DNA of 49,377 nucleotides from Leucobacter sp. wl10 (GCF_003569785.1 NZ_KZ984012.1:1-49377); one strand, 5' to 3'. Counted from the first letter of the stretch, positions 26,703 to 36,352 are shown. Program-made: numbers and translations. The notes: generated from the sequence alone by a model not told the origin.

Positions 26703-26767
26703 GACGTATTGACATTTGTCGATACGTCATGGAAACATATTACCTATTGATGTTTGTCGATATGTGG
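26703..26767. promoter_or_regulatory. Divergent ArsR operator region
   Basis: Two direct copies of a motif, TATTGAYRTTTGTCGATAYGT, lie at 26707-26727 and 26745-26765. The first is also an imperfect palindrome, 26703-26728, with perfect 7-bp outer arms GACGTAT and ATACGTC. They fill the space between arsR and the monooxygenase start at 26776, so repressor bound here would block both promoters. Confidence 0.75.
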
Positions 26768-26775
26768 AGGTTGTG

Positions 26776-28095
26776 ATGGAACTGCCCGTGGTCGTGATCG
26801 GGGCTGGCCCGCAGGGGCTCGCCGCCGGTGCGCAGTTGTTGGAGCGTGGGATCGAGCCGTTGATCCTCGAAGCTGGAGAGACCGCTGCGGCTGCAGTCGC
26901 GGAGTGGGGGCATGTGCGCCTGTTCTCCCCATGGCCGGAGCTGGTCGACTCAGCGGCTGAGCGCATGCTTACCCCCTCGGGCTGGGCTGCACCCGCATCC
27001 GGGTATCCGACTGGCGCTGAATGGATTGGCACTTACCTCGCGCCGCTCGCCAGGGCGCTCGGCGACCGTGTGCGTACGGGCATCCGCGTGATCGGGGTTG
27101 CGCGGAAGGGCAGGGATCTCTCCGTAGATGCCGGCCGCGCCGAGCAGCCCTTTGTAGTGCTCACCCGAGATGGCGATGGCACTGAGGCTCGGGTGGAGGC
27201 ACGTGCGGTGATCGACGCCTCGGGTACCTGGACGACTGCCTCCCCGGCGGGGGCCTCCGGGCTTCCTGCGCTCGGTGAACAGGCCGCCGTCACTGCCGGA
27301 CTCGTCGCGCATCGTATCCCCGACGAGATCGAAGCGCAGACGTTCGCAGGTCGGCACGTTGTCGTAATCGGGAACGGGCATTCAGCGGCGACCGCGATCA
27401 TCCAACTCGCCGAGACTGTGCGTGATCGCCCGGGTACGCGGGTGTCGTGGCTGCTGCGGCGCGGTAGTGTCGGGAACACTTTCGGCGGCGGTGCCGCTGA
27501 TGAGCTGGCAGAGCGGGGCGCGCTCGGTCAGCGCGCGAAGCAGGCCGTCGATGAGGGTCTGGTGACGCTCATGACCGGGTTCCGCACCGACGCCCTCACC
27601 CTCACTACCGATGGCCAGGTGATCGTCACCGCGGAGGATGGGCGGCTGCTCGATCCGGCCGCTCGGGTGTTCGTGTTGACGGGGTTCCGTCCGGACCTGT
27701 CGTTCCTTTCGGAGATCCGGCTCGAGCTGGACTTCCGTCTCCAGGCTCCGGTGCAGGTCGCGAGCGAGGTCGACCCGAACATCCACTCCTGCGGCTCGGT
27801 GCGCGCGACCGGGGCGGCGGAGCTCGCGCATCCGGAGCCGGGGTTCTTCATCGTGGGGGCGAAGTCCTATGGGCGTGCGCCCACGTTTCTCGCGATGACC
27901 GGGTATGAGCAGGTGCGCTCCATCGCCGCTGAACTCGCCGGCGATCACGAGGCCGCAGCTCGTGTGGAACTGACGCTGCCGGACACGGGGGTGTGTGGCG
28001 GTTCGGGCCTTTTCGACGCTCCGGCGCCCGCTACTGGTGGCTGCTGCGCTCCGGCACCGCAGCTTGTCCAGTTCGGCAGCAGGGCTGGCGGGTGA
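26776..28095 (+). CDS. FAD/NAD(P)H-dependent flavoprotein of the ars cluster, with C-terminal Cys pair
   Basis: This 439-residue protein is a flavin monooxygenase-like oxidoreductase. The FAD motif VVVIGAGPQGLAAGAQLLE is at the N-terminus, the NADPH motif HVVVIGNGHSAATAI is near residue 200, and VFVLTGFRPDLSFLSE is the usual late motif. The C-terminus carries GGCCAPAP, a Cys pair that could bind As(III). ATG at 26776 follows GGAGG by five bases; the frame upstream runs into the operator. As first gene of the arsR-controlled operon it may oxidise an arsenical, but the substrate is not known. Confidence 0.85.
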   Translation: MELPVVVIGAGPQGLAAGAQLLERGIEPLILEAGETAAAAVAEWGHVRLFSPWPELVDSAAERMLTPSGWAAPASGYPTGAEWIGTYLAPLARALGDRVRTGIRVIGVARKGRDLSVDAGRAEQPFVVLTRDGDGTEARVEARAVIDASGTWTTASPAGASGLPALGEQAAVTAGLVAHRIPDEIEAQTFAGRHVVVIGNGHSAATAIIQLAETVRDRPGTRVSWLLRRGSVGNTFGGGAADELAERGALGQRAKQAVDEGLVTLMTGFRTDALTLTTDGQVIVTAEDGRLLDPAARVFVLTGFRPDLSFLSEIRLELDFRLQAPVQVASEVDPNIHSCGSVRATGAAELAHPEPGFFIVGAKSYGRAPTFLAMTGYEQVRSIAAELAGDHEAAARVELTLPDTGVCGGSGLFDAPAPATGGCCAPAPQLVQFGSRAGG

Positions 28096-29135
28096 GGCGT
28101 GGTCGCCTACTGGTCGTCGGTGGTGGTCAGTCCGGGCTCGCCGCCGCGCGTGCTGGCCGCGAGCGAGGCTGGGAACCCGTGGTGCTCGAGGCGGGGCCGG
28201 AGCCGGTGGGGTCGTGGCCGCGTTACTACGACAGTCTGCGGCTCTTTTCGCCGCGTCGGTTCAGCACCTTCCCTGGGTTTCCGTTCCTTGGCCCACCGGA
28301 CGGCTATCCGTCTCGCGATGAAGTGACCGAGTATCTGCGCGGCTATGCCGCCTGGCTTGAAGTCGACATCCGCACCAATGCCCGTGTGCTCGACATTGCC
28401 GCTGACGGCGAGGGGTTCGCGGTGGAGCTTGCCGATGCCAGCAACATTACCGGGGATGCGGTGGTCGCGGCGACTGGCTCATTCGAGAACCCACACTTGC
28501 CGAAGATTCCGGGCAATGAGAAGTTCGTTGGCGAGATATTGCATGTGGCTGACTACCGCGCTCCCGGTGCGTTCGCAAACCAGCGGGTGCTGGTTGTCGG
28601 GGCAGGAAACTCCGCGATCCAGATTGCTTACGAGCTCGCGCAGGTGTCGCAGGTGTCTTTGGTGGTGCGGGATCGGATCAGGTTCGCATCGCAGCAGATC
28701 GGCAGCCGTGATCTGCACTGGTGGCTCACCCGTAGCCGCTTCGACCGTCTGCCGCCAAAGGTGTTGAACCGGATCATCAAGAGGAACCCAGTGATAGACG
28801 CGGGTGCCTTCCGCGCCGCCCTGGCAACCGGAGCCCTGGATCAGCAGCCGATGTTCAGGTCATTCACGTCAGATGGCGTGACCTGGGCTAGCGGCCGAGA
28901 GGAGAAGATTGATGCGGTGATCTTCGCAACCGGTTACCGCCCCAATCTGCCCTACCTGGATGTGCTCGGCGCGCTCGACCAGGCCGAGATGCCTCGGCAT
29001 CGGGGCGGTGTGTCGACGAGGGTACCGGGGCTCGGGTTCTTGGGGCTCGAGTTTCAGCGCTCGTTCGCGTCAAATACGTTACGTGGCGTTCACCGCGACG
29101 CAACGCTTGTGGTTACAGCACTCACCAACCAGTAG
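28092..29135 (+). CDS. ArsO-like flavin monooxygenase
   Basis: This 347-residue flavoprotein has FAD motif LLVVGGGQSGLAAARAGRER, the FMO-like RLFSPRRFSTFPGFPF, NADPH motif VLVVGAGNSAIQIAYEL and FATGYRPNLPYLDVL. Proteins of this type occur in arsenic operons as ArsO. GTG at 28092 overlaps the stop of the preceding flavoprotein gene (GTGA), so the longer frame is not used. Two flavoproteins in a row suggest successive or alternative oxidations. The pseudogene near 36.7 kb belongs to the same broad group. Confidence 0.85.
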   Translation: MRRGRLLVVGGGQSGLAAARAGRERGWEPVVLEAGPEPVGSWPRYYDSLRLFSPRRFSTFPGFPFLGPPDGYPSRDEVTEYLRGYAAWLEVDIRTNARVLDIAADGEGFAVELADASNITGDAVVAATGSFENPHLPKIPGNEKFVGEILHVADYRAPGAFANQRVLVVGAGNSAIQIAYELAQVSQVSLVVRDRIRFASQQIGSRDLHWWLTRSRFDRLPPKVLNRIIKRNPVIDAGAFRAALATGALDQQPMFRSFTSDGVTWASGREEKIDAVIFATGYRPNLPYLDVLGALDQAEMPRHRGGVSTRVPGLGFLGLEFQRSFASNTLRGVHRDATLVVTALTNQ

Positions 29136-29148
29136 AGAGTGGTTACGG

Positions 29149-30432
29149 TTGTACAGGCGAACACATCGCCCAGCGGAGAGCCGACGGCGGCCTGCGCTTG
29201 GAGTCGTTCTCGCATCACTGTGTTTAACCGAGATCGTATCGTGGGGGTTGCTGTACTACACATTCCCAGTAGTCGCCCCGCACATCAGTTCAGGCACCGG
29301 CTGGTCACCTACAGTGGTGACGGCCGCATTTTCCTTGGCTTTGGTGGTTTCGGCATTCCTCGGAGTACCGGTGGGGCGTCTCATCGATCGGCACGGGCCG
29401 CGTTGGGTCATGACCACGGGCTCCGTGCTCGCTACCCTTGCTTTGGGCGTTGTCGCCTCAGCGCAGACCCTGTCGATATTCTATATCGGGTGGGTGATGG
29501 CCGGAGCGGCAATGGCCGGAGTGCTCTACCCACCGGCCTTCGCCGCGATCACTGGATGGTTCTCTACTCGTGGTCTCAACGCACTCACTACGCTGACACT
29601 GGTCGCCGGACTCGCGAGCACGGTGTTCGCGCCGCTCGCCGCGACGATGAGTACCAGTCTCGGGTGGCGGGCCACATATTTGTGGGCAGCGGTGATTCTT
29701 GCAGCCTTTACGATCCCATTGCACGGAGTTTTGCTTCGCAGGCCTTGGCCCGTTCAGGAGCACGCCAGGAGCAAAGATCACGGCGCAGAACGAGCGTATA
29801 CATCAACCGTTATCAAGACTAGGAGGTTCTGGCTACTCTCGGCTGGAATGACTCTTGCGTCCATCACGATGTACGCCACGCTGCTTGCCACAGTGCCACT
29901 AATGCTCGAACGGGGCCTCACCTCGCAAACTGCCGCGTGGATACTTGGGCTAGGAGGAGTCGGGCAGGTCGCCGGCCGGCTCTTCTACGCAGTGTTTGCG
30001 CGCTGGGCCTCGCTCGCAGTACGCACAGCGCTGGTCTTTGGAATAGTCACGATAAGTACGGCTGCACTAGCGTTCGTTCCGGGACCAACCCCATACCTCA
30101 TAGCGATGTCGATGATGGCCGGCATAGGAAGAGGAATCGCAACTCTACTCCAGGCGACTGCGGTTACAGAGCGATGGGGGCACCGGGCCTACGGGCACCT
30201 ATCCGCTGCATTCAGTCTGCCGGTTCTGCTTGCAGCCGCAATAGCTCCCTGGGGAGGCAGCATCCTCGCGCTGGTAACAGGGAGCTATGCGATGGGGTTC
30301 GGTGTGCTCTCGGCCGTGGCCGCAATCGGAACAGTGCTGGTGGTCGTGAGTGCTCGGGAACCTCGCTCGAAATGTGCTCAGGGAGTCAGCTCCACTGAAA
30401 GCAAAGAGAATCGCTTCCGCCGTCCGGGCTGA
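29149..30432 (+). CDS. MFS transporter of the arsenic operon
   Basis: This protein of about 427 residues has twelve hydrophobic segments and the motif GVPVGRLIDRHGPRWVMTTG between helices 2 and 3, typical of the major facilitator family (oxalate/formate-like group). The start is uncertain: no ATG or GTG precedes helix 1 in this frame, and TTG at 29149 after GAGAG is the best choice. It follows the ArsO-like gene by 13 bp and probably exports a product made by the flavoproteins. Base composition is visibly more AT-rich than the surrounding ICE genes. Confidence 0.85.
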   Translation: MYRRTHRPAESRRRPALGVVLASLCLTEIVSWGLLYYTFPVVAPHISSGTGWSPTVVTAAFSLALVVSAFLGVPVGRLIDRHGPRWVMTTGSVLATLALGVVASAQTLSIFYIGWVMAGAAMAGVLYPPAFAAITGWFSTRGLNALTTLTLVAGLASTVFAPLAATMSTSLGWRATYLWAAVILAAFTIPLHGVLLRRPWPVQEHARSKDHGAERAYTSTVIKTRRFWLLSAGMTLASITMYATLLATVPLMLERGLTSQTAAWILGLGGVGQVAGRLFYAVFARWASLAVRTALVFGIVTISTAALAFVPGPTPYLIAMSMMAGIGRGIATLLQATAVTERWGHRAYGHLSAAFSLPVLLAAAIAPWGGSILALVTGSYAMGFGVLSAVAAIGTVLVVVSAREPRSKCAQGVSSTESKENRFRRPG

Positions 30433-30466
30433 CCGAGGTCAAAGATCCAGCAATAGACTGTCTTCT

Positions 30467-30787
30467 ATGCTGCCGTACCCGAAGTCGAATGAGCCTGCAC
30501 CTGGTGCGCCTTTAGATCGGGCAATTGCTGAGGAGTTGGCGCGTTCACTCCGCGCGGTTGCCGATCCGACTCGTCTTCAGATCCTCAGTTCGATCATCAA
30601 CTCCGAACAAGGCTGTTTGACAGTCGGCCAACTGGCACAGGTTCTGGGCTTACGTCAGCCGACGGTGACTCACCATGTGCATATCCTTGTCGCTGATGGA
30701 TACCTGGTTCGTCGTCCAGAAGGCAAGGTCATCCGATTGTCCGTTCCAAAGGAACGCCGCGCTTCCGTAGAAGACCTATTGAGATGA
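30467..30787 (+). CDS. ArsR family regulator without Cys metal site
   Basis: This 106-residue winged-helix protein has LARSLRAVADPTRLQILSSI and VLGLRQPTVTHHVHILVADG. It has a single Cys (GCLTVGQL) where classic ArsR has CVCDL, so arsenite sensing by a Cys pair is unlikely unless other residues take part. ATG at 30467 is chosen; the longer frame overlaps the MFS gene by more than 80 bp. It overlaps the following ArsC fusion by 4 bp and probably works with it. Confidence 0.85.
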   Translation: MLPYPKSNEPAPGAPLDRAIAEELARSLRAVADPTRLQILSSIINSEQGCLTVGQLAQVLGLRQPTVTHHVHILVADGYLVRRPEGKVIRLSVPKERRASVEDLLR

Positions 30788-31740
30788 CTAGAGCAGCTTC
30801 GGTGGGTCGAATTGGTGCACCACTTGACTATGAAGCAGCGATAGAGCGTGCAGCTCAGGCAGCGGTACTCAGCGATCCGCTGAATCTCACCTTGCTCAGC
30901 GCAATCGCCGCTGGGTCTACCCCCAGGATGTTGATGGCGAGATTCCAGATGGAGACCTCAGAGATCGCCCGCAGAATCGACACGCTGATGGAGGCAGGCC
31001 TGGTTCAACGCATCGAGACAGCTGAACCCGTACTCACAGCCAACGCCTGGGTCCGGTTTGGAAGGCTACTCGTAGGAGCCATCACCGGCGAGGCAGATTT
31101 GCCGTCCACACCCCTCGCGGCGCTGCCTCCCGCCGTAACAACGATCATTGATGATTTAGGTTATCGATTCCACAGTATCTTTTCGCCAGAAACAGTTGCG
31201 CGTTATGTCGTTGAGAGCTATCTTTTGCTCACAAATCGCGCGAGAGTGCATGCTCACATCATGTCGCTCACCGCTAGATATGCGGCGGATCGGTTAGAGG
31301 CGCTGGCATCTGTGCGAGGGTTGCGTCTCCACCGTTCGCCGGAAGTTCTTTTTGTATGTGTCCACAACGCTGGTCGATCACAGATGGCGGGCGCATTTAT
31401 GCGCCATTTCGCAAGGGATCGCGTGCACGTTCGGACTGCTGGATCAGAACCAAGCAGTGAGGCGCATCCGAGAGTGGTAGCAGCGATGGAAGAACTCGGT
31501 ATCCCAGTGTGGGGCGAGTTCCCAAAACCTCTCACAGATGAAGTCGTACGCGCAGCAGACTATGTGGTCACCATGGGATGTGGCGATGCATGCCCAGTAT
31601 TCCCGGGTCGGCGCTATCTGGATTGGGATCTGGAAGATCCTTTGATGCTCGATGATTCGGGGCTGCGGCGCATCAGGGATGAGATTCGTGATCGAGTGGC
31701 TAGCCTTCTCCACGACATGGGTCAGGCAGATAGGGAGTAG
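30784..31740 (+). CDS. Three-domain fusion: winged helix, helical bundle, arsenate reductase
   Basis: Of 318 residues, about 1-100 look like a divergent winged helix (ARFQMETSEIARRIDTLMEA), 110-178 form a three-helix region with VVESYLLLTNRARVHAHIM, and 186-318 are a low-molecular-weight phosphatase-type ArsC. The ArsC part has the P-loop CVHNAGRSQMA (Cys192) and MGCGDACPVFPG, so three Cys for a thioredoxin-type reduction cycle are present. It reduces arsenate to arsenite. The N-terminal domain has no Cys and may be structural or regulatory. It is convergent with the pst-linked regulator, overlapping by 19 bp. Confidence 0.88.
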   Translation: MTRAASVGRIGAPLDYEAAIERAAQAAVLSDPLNLTLLSAIAAGSTPRMLMARFQMETSEIARRIDTLMEAGLVQRIETAEPVLTANAWVRFGRLLVGAITGEADLPSTPLAALPPAVTTIIDDLGYRFHSIFSPETVARYVVESYLLLTNRARVHAHIMSLTARYAADRLEALASVRGLRLHRSPEVLFVCVHNAGRSQMAGAFMRHFARDRVHVRTAGSEPSSEAHPRVVAAMEELGIPVWGEFPKPLTDEVVRAADYVVTMGCGDACPVFPGRRYLDWDLEDPLMLDDSGLRRIRDEIRDRVASLLHDMGQADRE

Positions 31741-32411
31741 CCGGCGAACTGAACTGTCCGGATGAAGTCTGCACCAGGATCGAGGCCTCGAAGCCTGCGC
31801 CGGAGTCTCGCGATCGCTGTACGAACCGAGGACTTTCTTTTGTCAGGAGTGGCCCCATACACCGATATAAGAGTGTCGAGTGTGATTGTTTCAGGGTAGG
31901 CCTGTGCGATGTAGCTCAGAAGCTTGAACTCGCCTACGGGGAGGATCAAGGATTTCTCTTTCCAACTGACCCGCTGCTCATCGAGATGCACTATGAGGTC
32001 GTGGAACTGAATCTCACGTTCTCCGGGCGCAGGAGGCGGGGAGATCGCGAGCGCGTCGTGAAGACCATGCGGGGTGAGTGGCAACGTCAGGAATCCCTGA
32101 ACTCCTGACCTGACTGCGGCGTTGATGACATGCTCCTGCGTTGATGCGCGAGTCGCGAGGTACACAGAGCGATCCGGAATTCCACAGGCGACCTGCAGTA
32201 CCCGCGGAACCAGTTCAAGCTCTGGCTCAGCTGCAACTATCAAGGCGGTGTAAGGATCGTGTGCGAGATCCGCAAGCGCATCTATAGCCTCCGCATGCCG
32301 CGTAAGCGGAAACCCGAAGTGAAGGAACTCAGCCCTACTACCGCGGAGAGAACGAGCCTCCGTGGAGAGCAAAATGAAACGTGTTGTGAGTCTCTGACCT
32401 TGCGCAATCAT
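31722..32411 (-). CDS. OmpR-like regulator with degenerate receiver, in the pst operon
   Basis: Residues 135-229 form an OmpR/PhoB winged-helix DNA-binding domain ([50 protein letters not shown]). Residues 10-120 look like a receiver domain that has lost its active site: STEA in place of the acidic pair, ALIVAAEP in place of the phospho-Asp, and LTLPLTP in place of the conserved Lys-Pro. It cannot be phosphorylated in the usual way. It overlaps pstB by 4 bp (ATGA), so it is part of the phosphate-uptake operon and may control it. No partner kinase is nearby. Confidence 0.83.
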   Translation of the reverse strand: MIAQGQRLTTRFILLSTEARSLRGSRAEFLHFGFPLTRHAEAIDALADLAHDPYTALIVAAEPELELVPRVLQVACGIPDRSVYLATRASTQEHVINAAVRSGVQGFLTLPLTPHGLHDALAISPPPAPGEREIQFHDLIVHLDEQRVSWKEKSLILPVGEFKLLSYIAQAYPETITLDTLISVYGATPDKRKSSVRTAIARLRRRLRGLDPGADFIRTVQFAGYSLSA

Positions 32412-33268
32412 CCGAACTTCCCGCTGATGTAGTCTTCGGTGCGTTGATCCGCTGGCGTATCAAAGATCTGCTTAGTCAGGCCATACTCGACAAGCACCCC
32501 GGTGCGATCGCCGGTTGTCTCATCAGCAAGTGCAGTGAAGAACGCAGTACGGTCTGCTACCCGGGCCGCCTGCTGCATATTATGCGTAACAATTATGATC
32601 GTATAGTCGCGCTTCAGATCATTCATGAGATCTTCAATGCGCGAAGTCGCAATCGGGTCAAGCGCAGAGCAGGGCTCGTCCATCAGGATCACATCTGGAC
32701 GCACAGCGATCGTGCGAGCGATACAAAGCCGCTGCTGTTGACCGCCTGAAAGTCCGAACGCAGACTGTTTGAGCTTGTCCTTAACTTCATGCCAAAGAGC
32801 AGCATGTGTGAGGGCCTCTTCGACGAGGTCATCCATCGAGTCAACCTTCATTCCGGTGACCCGTGGCCCATAAGCGATATTGTCGTAAATGGACTTCGGG
32901 AACGGATTGGGCTTCTGGAACACCATGCCGATGCGTCGGCGCACCTCGATCGGGTCAACGCCTTTCCCGTAGATGTTTTCCTCCTGGAAGAGAACACCCC
33001 CCTCTACTCGTGCCCCGTCGACAAGGTCATTCATGCGGTTCAACGAGCGCAGCAGTGTGGACTTGCCACAGCCTGATGGGCCGATGAGCGCGGTGATCTC
33101 ATTCCGTCCGAACTCAAGATCGACACCAGTGACCGCACGAAAATCTCCATAGTAAACGTTCACGTCCTCGCATCGCATAATGCCGTGAACGACACTTGTC
33201 GTGCTTGGCAATGTCTCCTCCTGACCCGAAGGATGGGGAGTCTGGAAGGCAGCGTGGAGATCAGTCAT
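32408..33268 (-). CDS. pstB: Phosphate ABC transporter ATP-binding protein
   Basis: PstB (286 residues) drives phosphate import. Walker A is [20 protein letters not shown], the PstB-specific [20 protein letters not shown] is present, the signature is [17 protein letters not shown], and Walker B is [12 protein letters not shown]. The N-terminus has about 30 extra residues before the usual start of the fold; a shorter start such as the ATG of [10 protein letters not shown] is possible. It follows pstA by 4 bp and overlaps the regulator gene. Confidence 0.95.
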   Translation of the reverse strand: MTDLHAAFQTPHPSGQEETLPSTTSVVHGIMRCEDVNVYYGDFRAVTGVDLEFGRNEITALIGPSGCGKSTLLRSLNRMNDLVDGARVEGGVLFQEENIYGKGVDPIEVRRRIGMVFQKPNPFPKSIYDNIAYGPRVTGMKVDSMDDLVEEALTHAALWHEVKDKLKQSAFGLSGGQQQRLCIARTIAVRPDVILMDEPCSALDPIATSRIEDLMNDLKRDYTIIIVTHNMQQAARVADRTAFFTALADETTGDRTGVLVEYGLTKQIFDTPADQRTEDYISGKFG

Positions 33269-33272
33269 GGGG

Positions 33273-34190
33273 TTACCACCGTTTCTGGTACTTGTTGCGG
33301 ATGAAGATCGCGAGACCGTTCATTAGGATGAGGACGATCAGGAGCAGCACGCTGGTGGCAGCCGCGAGTTCATGGAACCCTGCTTGCGGGCGACCTGTCC
33401 AGTTGAAAATCTGTATGGGAAGCGTCGTATAGCCGCTGAGCAGGCCGTTGGGGTCAAAGGTGATGTACACCAGCGCGCCGAGAACGAGTAGAGGTGCAGC
33501 TTCTCCTAGGGCCCGCGAAAGGGCGAGAATCGAACCCGTCGCGATACCCGGAACCGACGACGGAAGCACCTGTCGCCATGTGGTTTGCCACGGCGTAGCG
33601 CCGAGCGCGAGCGAACCATCTCGGATCTCGCGCGGCACCGCCCGAAGTGCTTCTCGAGTAGAGATGATGATCACCGGCAGAATGAGCAAAGTGAGCGCGA
33701 GAGCTCCGCCAATAACGATGTTCTTGTTTGTCACATTCAGCAGGGTCAAGAAGGAGAGCGCGAGCAACCCGTAGACAATGGAAGGCACCGCGGCGAGATT
33801 CTGTACGTTGAGTTCGATGACGCGATTGAACCATTTTTTCCGGTCCGCAAACTCTTCAAGATGTACCGCCGCAGCGATGCCGAGCGGGAGGGTGAGCACC
33901 GCTGTGGTGCATATGACCCAGATCGAGCCCAAGATTGCGGGCCGGGCTCCGGCTTCCTCGGGGTCGGCGGAAGGAAATGCGGTGAGGAGTTGCCAAGAGA
34001 ACTTATTCTGCCCGGACATCACGATAGTCACGAGCAGGGTTGCAAGTACAGTGAGAGCGACAAAGAGCGCCAACCAGATGAGTATGAGAAATGCGAGTGC
34101 GGATGGCCGAAGCTCGCCATTGCGCCCAGTTGCGAGGCCGCGCGAGCTCGCAGCCGGGGCGGGGCCACGCTGGAGGTTTGTGTTCATCAA
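33273..34190 (-). CDS. pstA: Phosphate ABC transporter permease PstA
   Basis: PstA (305 residues) is one of the two channel subunits. It has six hydrophobic segments and the permease loop [20 protein letters not shown], then [20 protein letters not shown], which contact Pst[18 protein letters not shown] is a PstA/PstC hallmark. It overlaps pstC by 4 bp. Nothing unusual is visible. Confidence 0.95.
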   Translation of the reverse strand: MMNTNLQRGPAPAASSRGLATGRNGELRPSALAFLILIWLALFVALTVLATLLVTIVMSGQNKFSWQLLTAFPSADPEEAGARPAILGSIWVICTTAVLTLPLGIAAAVHLEEFADRKKWFNRVIELNVQNLAAVPSIVYGLLALSFLTLLNVTNKNIVIGGALALTLLILPVIIISTREALRAVPREIRDGSLALGATPWQTTWRQVLPSSVPGIATGSILALSRALGEAAPLLVLGALVYITFDPNGLLSGYTTLPIQIFNWTGRPQAGFHELAAATSVLLLIVLILMNGLAIFIRNKYQKRW

Positions 34191-35143
34191 TAGGCCTCTC
34201 GGAACCGGCGGACGACGCGGATGCTGATGAAGTTGATCAGTAGCGTGATCAGGAATAGAAGAAGTCCGACAGCGAAGAGTGTGTTGTACTCAATGCTGCC
34301 GACCCTTGAGTCGCCGAGCGCAGCGTTCGCGATGAACCCTGTCATGGTCTGCCCCTGGTCAAGCGGGTTTGTAACGATTTTTGCTTGGCTTCCGGCTGCA
34401 ATCGCGACAATCATGGTCTCCCCAACAGCTCTGGATATTCCCAGAACGATGGCCGCAACGATGCCCGAGAGCGCTGCTGGAAACACGACGCGGAGCGTGG
34501 TTTGCATCCGATTGGCGCCAAGTGCCGCGCTGCCTTGACGAAGGCTGTTTGGCACTGCCGACATTGCGTCTTCCGCAATCGAGGCGATTGTGGGAATGAT
34601 CATGACGCCCATGACCAGACCTGCGGCAAGTACGCTGAATGCCCCAGTAGGTAACTGCAGCCAGTCCCTCAGCACAATCGTTTGGACGAACTGTAACGCG
34701 AAGAACCCGTAGACGACGGTGGGAACTCCCGCAAGAATCTCGAGTATTGGCTTGAGTACCTTGCGCAATCGAGGCTTCGCGTATTCAGCAAGTAGGATCG
34801 CCGCTCCTAGCCCGAACGGTACTGCCACGAGTAGCGCGATCACTGTGGTCCAGAGCGTCGCTGTAACCAGAGGCAGTACCCCGAATGATGCATCGGCGAA
34901 CCTTGGCGCCCAGCGAGTACCGAAGAGGAACTCGAATACCGGTACCTCCGAGAAAAACCCGAGTGAGGGAATGAGTAGCGCGAGGAGAATCCCCAGCGTG
35001 GTGATCACGGTGATCGCGGCGGCACCACGCAGAAGTAGGCGGATTACGAACTCGCCAGGGCGGGGGCGGCCAGTGAACTGGCCGCCCGGCCGGGGAGCCG
35101 TGCTAGTGAAATGGCTCCCCGGCCTCTCAATCGTGGTCGTCAT
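34187..35143 (-). CDS. pstC: Phosphate ABC transporter permease PstC
   Basis: PstC (318 residues) is the second channel subunit, with an N-terminal Pro/Arg-rich cytoplasmic stretch and six membrane segments. LEILAGVPTVVYGFFALQFV and MSAVPNSLRQGSAALGANRM are the conserved loops. ATG at 35143 is chosen over an upstream frame start because AAAAAGG lies eight bases before it. It follows pstS by 28 bp. Confidence 0.95.
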   Translation of the reverse strand: MTTTIERPGSHFTSTAPRPGGQFTGRPRPGEFVIRLLLRGAAAITVITTLGILLALLIPSLGFFSEVPVFEFLFGTRWAPRFADASFGVLPLVTATLWTTVIALLVAVPFGLGAAILLAEYAKPRLRKVLKPILEILAGVPTVVYGFFALQFVQTIVLRDWLQLPTGAFSVLAAGLVMGVMIIPTIASIAEDAMSAVPNSLRQGSAALGANRMQTTLRVVFPAALSGIVAAIVLGISRAVGETMIVAIAAGSQAKIVTNPLDQGQTMTGFIANAALGDSRVGSIEYNTLFAVGLLLFLITLLINFISIRVVRRFREAY

Positions 35144-35171
35144 CGACGAAACCTTTTTAGTAGGTTCAGAA

Positions 35172-36128
35172 CTAGCCGAGAGAGGCAAGCTCGTCAGCGG
35201 CCGTAGTGATCTGGTCCTCAGTCAGCGGCACAAACAGGGCGCGCTCGGAGATCGCTGCGGCATTTGCGACATAGAAATCCACAAAGGCAGCAACCTGCGA
35301 CTTCTCCACGTAAGAGGCGTTGTTTACATAGATGAACAAGGGTCGACCTAGCGGCGTGTATGTCCCGTCCTGAACGGTCTCGGTGCTCGGCATCACTCCA
35401 TCGACCTTGACTGCCTTGATCACACCTGCGTTCTCTTCGACATAGCTCAAGCCGAGAAAGCCGATCGCGCCCTTGTCGCCACTCACACCCTGAATGGTGA
35501 TGTTGTCGTCTTCTGAGGGGCTGTAGTCAGTACGGATTGCCCCTTCTTCTCCGTTTATTGCGTCGGTGAAGTAGTCGAAGGTGCCCGAATCGGTGCCCGC
35601 GCCGAAGAGTGTAATCGGGACATTGGGGAAGCTTGGGTCTACCTGGTTCCAGTTCGTGATGACGCCTTCTGCCTCCGGGCCCCAGATCTTGTTGAGCTGC
35701 TCAACCGTGAGATCTTCGGCCCAGTCATTCTCTGTGTTGACGATCACTGAGAGCCCGTCGTTTGCAGCGACGATCTCCGTATACTCGATCCCGTTATCGG
35801 CGCAAGTGGTAGCTTCTTCGTCTTTGATCTCACGTGAGGCGTTGGAGATGTCGGTTTCGCCCGCGCAGAACGTCTTGAAGCCGCCACCTGTCCCCGAGGT
35901 CGCCACAGAGACGTTCACATCCGGGGTCTCATCGCGGAAGAGATCCGCCGCGGCCTCGGTGAGCGGCGCCACGGTTGACGAGCCGTCGGTTGTCACGGAG
36001 CCAGCGAGTCCGTTCCCTTCCGAACTGTTTCCGGTGGACTGACCACCGCAGGCGCTCAACGCGAAGGCGCTAATAAGCGCTGCTGCTACCAGCGTCGTAC
36101 GCTTGAGGGTGTTCATTTTCACGGTCAT
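35172..36128 (-). CDS. pstS: Phosphate-binding lipoprotein PstS
   Basis: PstS (318 residues) captures phosphate outside the membrane. The N-terminus is a lipoprotein signal with lipobox ALSAC. The phosphate-binding motif VTTDGSSTVAPLTEAAADLF is followed by ATSGTGGGFKTFCAGETDIS and GAGTDSGTFDYFTDAI, which line the pocket. ATG at 36128 has AAGGA four to five bases upstream; ATG at 36116 has none. High-affinity PstS discriminates phosphate from arsenate, which fits its place in an arsenic island. Confidence 0.95.
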   Translation of the reverse strand: MTVKMNTLKRTTLVAAALISAFALSACGGQSTGNSSEGNGLAGSVTTDGSSTVAPLTEAAADLFRDETPDVNVSVATSGTGGGFKTFCAGETDISNASREIKDEEATTCADNGIEYTEIVAANDGLSVIVNTENDWAEDLTVEQLNKIWGPEAEGVITNWNQVDPSFPNVPITLFGAGTDSGTFDYFTDAINGEEGAIRTDYSPSEDDNITIQGVSGDKGAIGFLGLSYVEENAGVIKAVKVDGVMPSTETVQDGTYTPLGRPLFIYVNNASYVEKSQVAAFVDFYVANAAAISERALFVPLTEDQITTAADELASLG

Positions 36129-36185
36129 GTCTTCCTTCGGTTCTCGATGTGTTGATCGATCTATGACGGCGAGAACGCCATCTGA

Positions 36186-36207
36186 TTGATAGATAACCAT
36201 CTATCAA
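36186..36207. promoter_or_regulatory. Perfect palindrome upstream of pstS
   Basis: TTGATAGAT (36186-36194) and ATCTATCAA (36199-36207) form a perfect 9-bp inverted repeat with a four-base spacer, 58 bp upstream of pstS. The TTGAT/ATCAA half-sites match the usual ArsR/SmtB-type operator shape. PhoP-type repeats are the alternative, since GTTCATATAGA and GGTTCTGTTGA lie a little further upstream on the minus strand. The 36129-36352 stretch otherwise holds only the promoter. Confidence 0.65.
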
Positions 36208-36352
36208 CAGAACCATAGAAGCTCATCTATATGAACGAGTGGTTAATCTCAGCGGAACATCCGGGGACTTTTGGTCGCACTTTAGGCCTGGGCTCCCGCT
36301 TCGGTCCGCAGCTCGGGGCGTCCACCGAAATATCGATCGGCTGTCCCCACAA

